The notes under the pieces: generated by a model | Databases searched by the model: none | Seen by the model: the letters and a program-made list of their open reading frames with translations, nothing else | Told to the model about the DNA's origin: nothing | NCBI RefSeq assembly: GCF_001634365.1 | Contig: NZ_CP014579.1 | Span: forward strand, 1,488,001-1,552,000 | Origin: Paraburkholderia phytofirmans OLGA172 | Lineage (GTDB): Bacteria > Pseudomonadota > Gammaproteobacteria > Burkholderiales > Burkholderiaceae | Direction of reading: 5' to 3' | DNA: 64,000 bases | Position numbers and translations under genes: made by a program | Shown: one piece after another, positions 63,101-64,000 of the stretch | Layout of the letters: the number at the start of each line of letters is the position of its first letter | Numbering within the stretch: position 1 is the stretch's first letter

Positions 63101-64000
63101 ATGTCAAGAATCGCCATTATCGGCGCCGGCATTACCGGCGTCACGACTGCTCACGCCCTGGCGCAGCGCGGCCACCACGTCACCGTGTTCGAACGTCATC
63201 GCTATGCGGCGATGGAGACCTCGTTCGCCAACGGTGGCCAACTGTCCGCCAGCAATGCGGAAGTCTGGAACAGTGCGGCCACCGTGCTGAAGGGGTTGCG
63301 CTGGATGCTCACGCGCGACGCCCCGCTGCTGCTCAATCCGATGCCCACGTGGCACAAGTATTCGTGGATGGGCGAATTTTTACGGCAGATTCCGCGCTAT
63401 CGCGCGAACACCGTCGAAACGGTGCGGCTCGCGATTGCAGCGCGTGAGCATCTGTTTTCGATCGCCGAGCGCGAGGGGATCGACTTCGATCTGGAGCGGC
63501 GCGGCATTTTGCACATCTATAAGACGCGCAAGGAATTCGATGCCGCGAGCAAGGTGAATGAATTGCTGCGCGAAGGCGGCCTGGACCGGAATCCGGTGAC
63601 GTCGAGCGAGTTGCATGCGATCGAGCCTACGCTGCAGGGTGATTTTTTTGGCGGTTTTTTTACGCCTTCGGATTCGACTGGCGATATTCACAAGTTCACA
63701 CGTGGGCTTGCAGAGGCGTGCGCGCGGCATGGCGTGGAGTTTCATTACGATGCGGAAATTACGGCTATCGAACAGCCGGCTGAGGGGCGGTTTTCGCTGA
63801 GCGTGAATCTGGCCGGTGAGCCGCAGCAGTTTGCTTTTGAGCAGATCGTGGTGTGTGCCGGTGTAAAGAGCCGCGATTTTGCGGCAATGCTGGGCGATCA
63901 CGTGAATGTCTACCCGGTGAAGGGCTATTCGATCACCGTTTGCCTCGACGATGAAGTGAGCCAGCAGCGCGCGCCGTGGGTGAGTCTGCTCGACGATAGC
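63101..64000 (+). CDS. DadA-like FAD-dependent amino-acid oxidoreductase, 3' end outside window
   Basis: The first 300 residues of a roughly 415-residue flavoprotein are visible, open to the window edge. The FAD-binding Rossmann motif is IAIIGAGITGVTTAHALAQR with Glu in VFERH. The DadA signature SFANGGQLSASNAEVWN is present, as is the segment IVVCAGVKSRDFA. The family includes D-amino-acid dehydrogenase and glycine oxidase-like enzymes. Control by a glycine riboswitch suggests it deaminates glycine or a related amino acid, which is inference. Confidence 0.92.
   Translation, partial: MSRIAIIGAGITGVTTAHALAQRGHHVTVFERHRYAAMETSFANGGQLSASNAEVWNSAATVLKGLRWMLTRDAPLLLNPMPTWHKYSWMGEFLRQIPRYRANTVETVRLAIAAREHLFSIAEREGIDFDLERRGILHIYKTRKEFDAASKVNELLREGGLDRNPVTSSELHAIEPTLQGDFFGGFFTPSDSTGDIHKFTRGLAEACARHGVEFHYDAEITAIEQPAEGRFSLSVNLAGEPQQFAFEQIVVCAGVKSRDFAAMLGDHVNVYPVKGYSITVCLDDEVSQQRAPWVSLLDDS

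Noticed and set aside
62652..63290. 212-residue plus-strand open frame
   Set aside because: It runs through the glycine riboswitch and the start of the flavoenzyme in a different frame.

Overview
The window looks like a chromosomal segment of a Burkholderiaceae bacterium, most likely Paraburkholderia or Burkholderia. The GC content is high. Genus-typical families are present: two DUF4148 periplasmic proteins, a DUF3331 protein, two Porin_4-type porins, RND/two-component modules and a guanidine operon with urea-carboxylase-associated proteins. No rRNA, tRNA or CRISPR array was recognised.

Layout. (1) 1-12.5 kb is an eroded accessory catabolic region. It holds three short-chain dehydrogenases (one cut by the window edge) plus a fragment of a fourth, a frameshifted HSL-type esterase, an AAHS-type MFS transporter, an HxlR regulator, an alpha/beta hydrolase, a bacterial APCDD1-like protein and an AraC regulator. 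Relics of a LysR gene, an IS3-family element and a PAS-kinase/LuxR signalling gene show decay. Two genes here carry 18-bp-spaced direct repeats in their leaders. (2) 12.5-24 kb is mobile. It starts with an intact cis-CaaD/Cg10062-type tautomerase. Next comes an overlapping operon of three large tyrosine recombinases plus a small coiled-coil protein, resembling recombinase-in-trio / gamma-mobile-trio elements. It is followed by a repeat-rich segment with a perfect 21-bp inverted repeat, a RES-domain (toxin-like) gene with an unknown partner, and an ISNCY element facing the relic of a second copy. (3) 24-42 kb returns to stable-looking genes: a PBP1-type penicillin-binding protein, a LysR regulator, two porins, two DUF4148 proteins, an Old Yellow Enzyme, an RND efflux operon (permease, adaptor, outer-membrane channel) and a convergent two-component system. 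(4) 42-58 kb is a guanidine regulon. On the minus strand a guanidine-I riboswitch precedes two carboxyguanidine deiminase-type subunits, a biotin-dependent guanidine/urea carboxylase, and an ABC permease and ATPase. The matching ABC substrate-binding protein lies about 3.5 kb away on the plus strand under its own guanidine-I riboswitch. Between them sits a TIM-barrel/2-oxoglutarate oxygenase pair with a divergent winged-helix gene. An allophanate hydrolase-gntR operon further on supplies the last step. A solitary mreB paralogue lies between. (5) 58-64 kb carries a DUF4118 membrane protein, an alpha/beta hydrolase and a MipA/OmpV protein in one operon, then YceH, a LysE exporter, and a tandem glycine riboswitch leading into a DadA-like FAD oxidoreductase that runs off the end.

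How genes work together: guanidine is probably imported by the ABC system, carboxylated, deiminated to allophanate and hydrolysed to ammonia and CO2, with guanidine sensed by two RNA switches. The 1-9 kb genes look like a small-molecule catabolic set (transport, ester or lactone hydrolysis, alcohol/ketone redox), but the substrate cannot be read from sequence. Starts were chosen from ribosome-binding sites and family lengths; all functions are from sequence reading only, with no database search.
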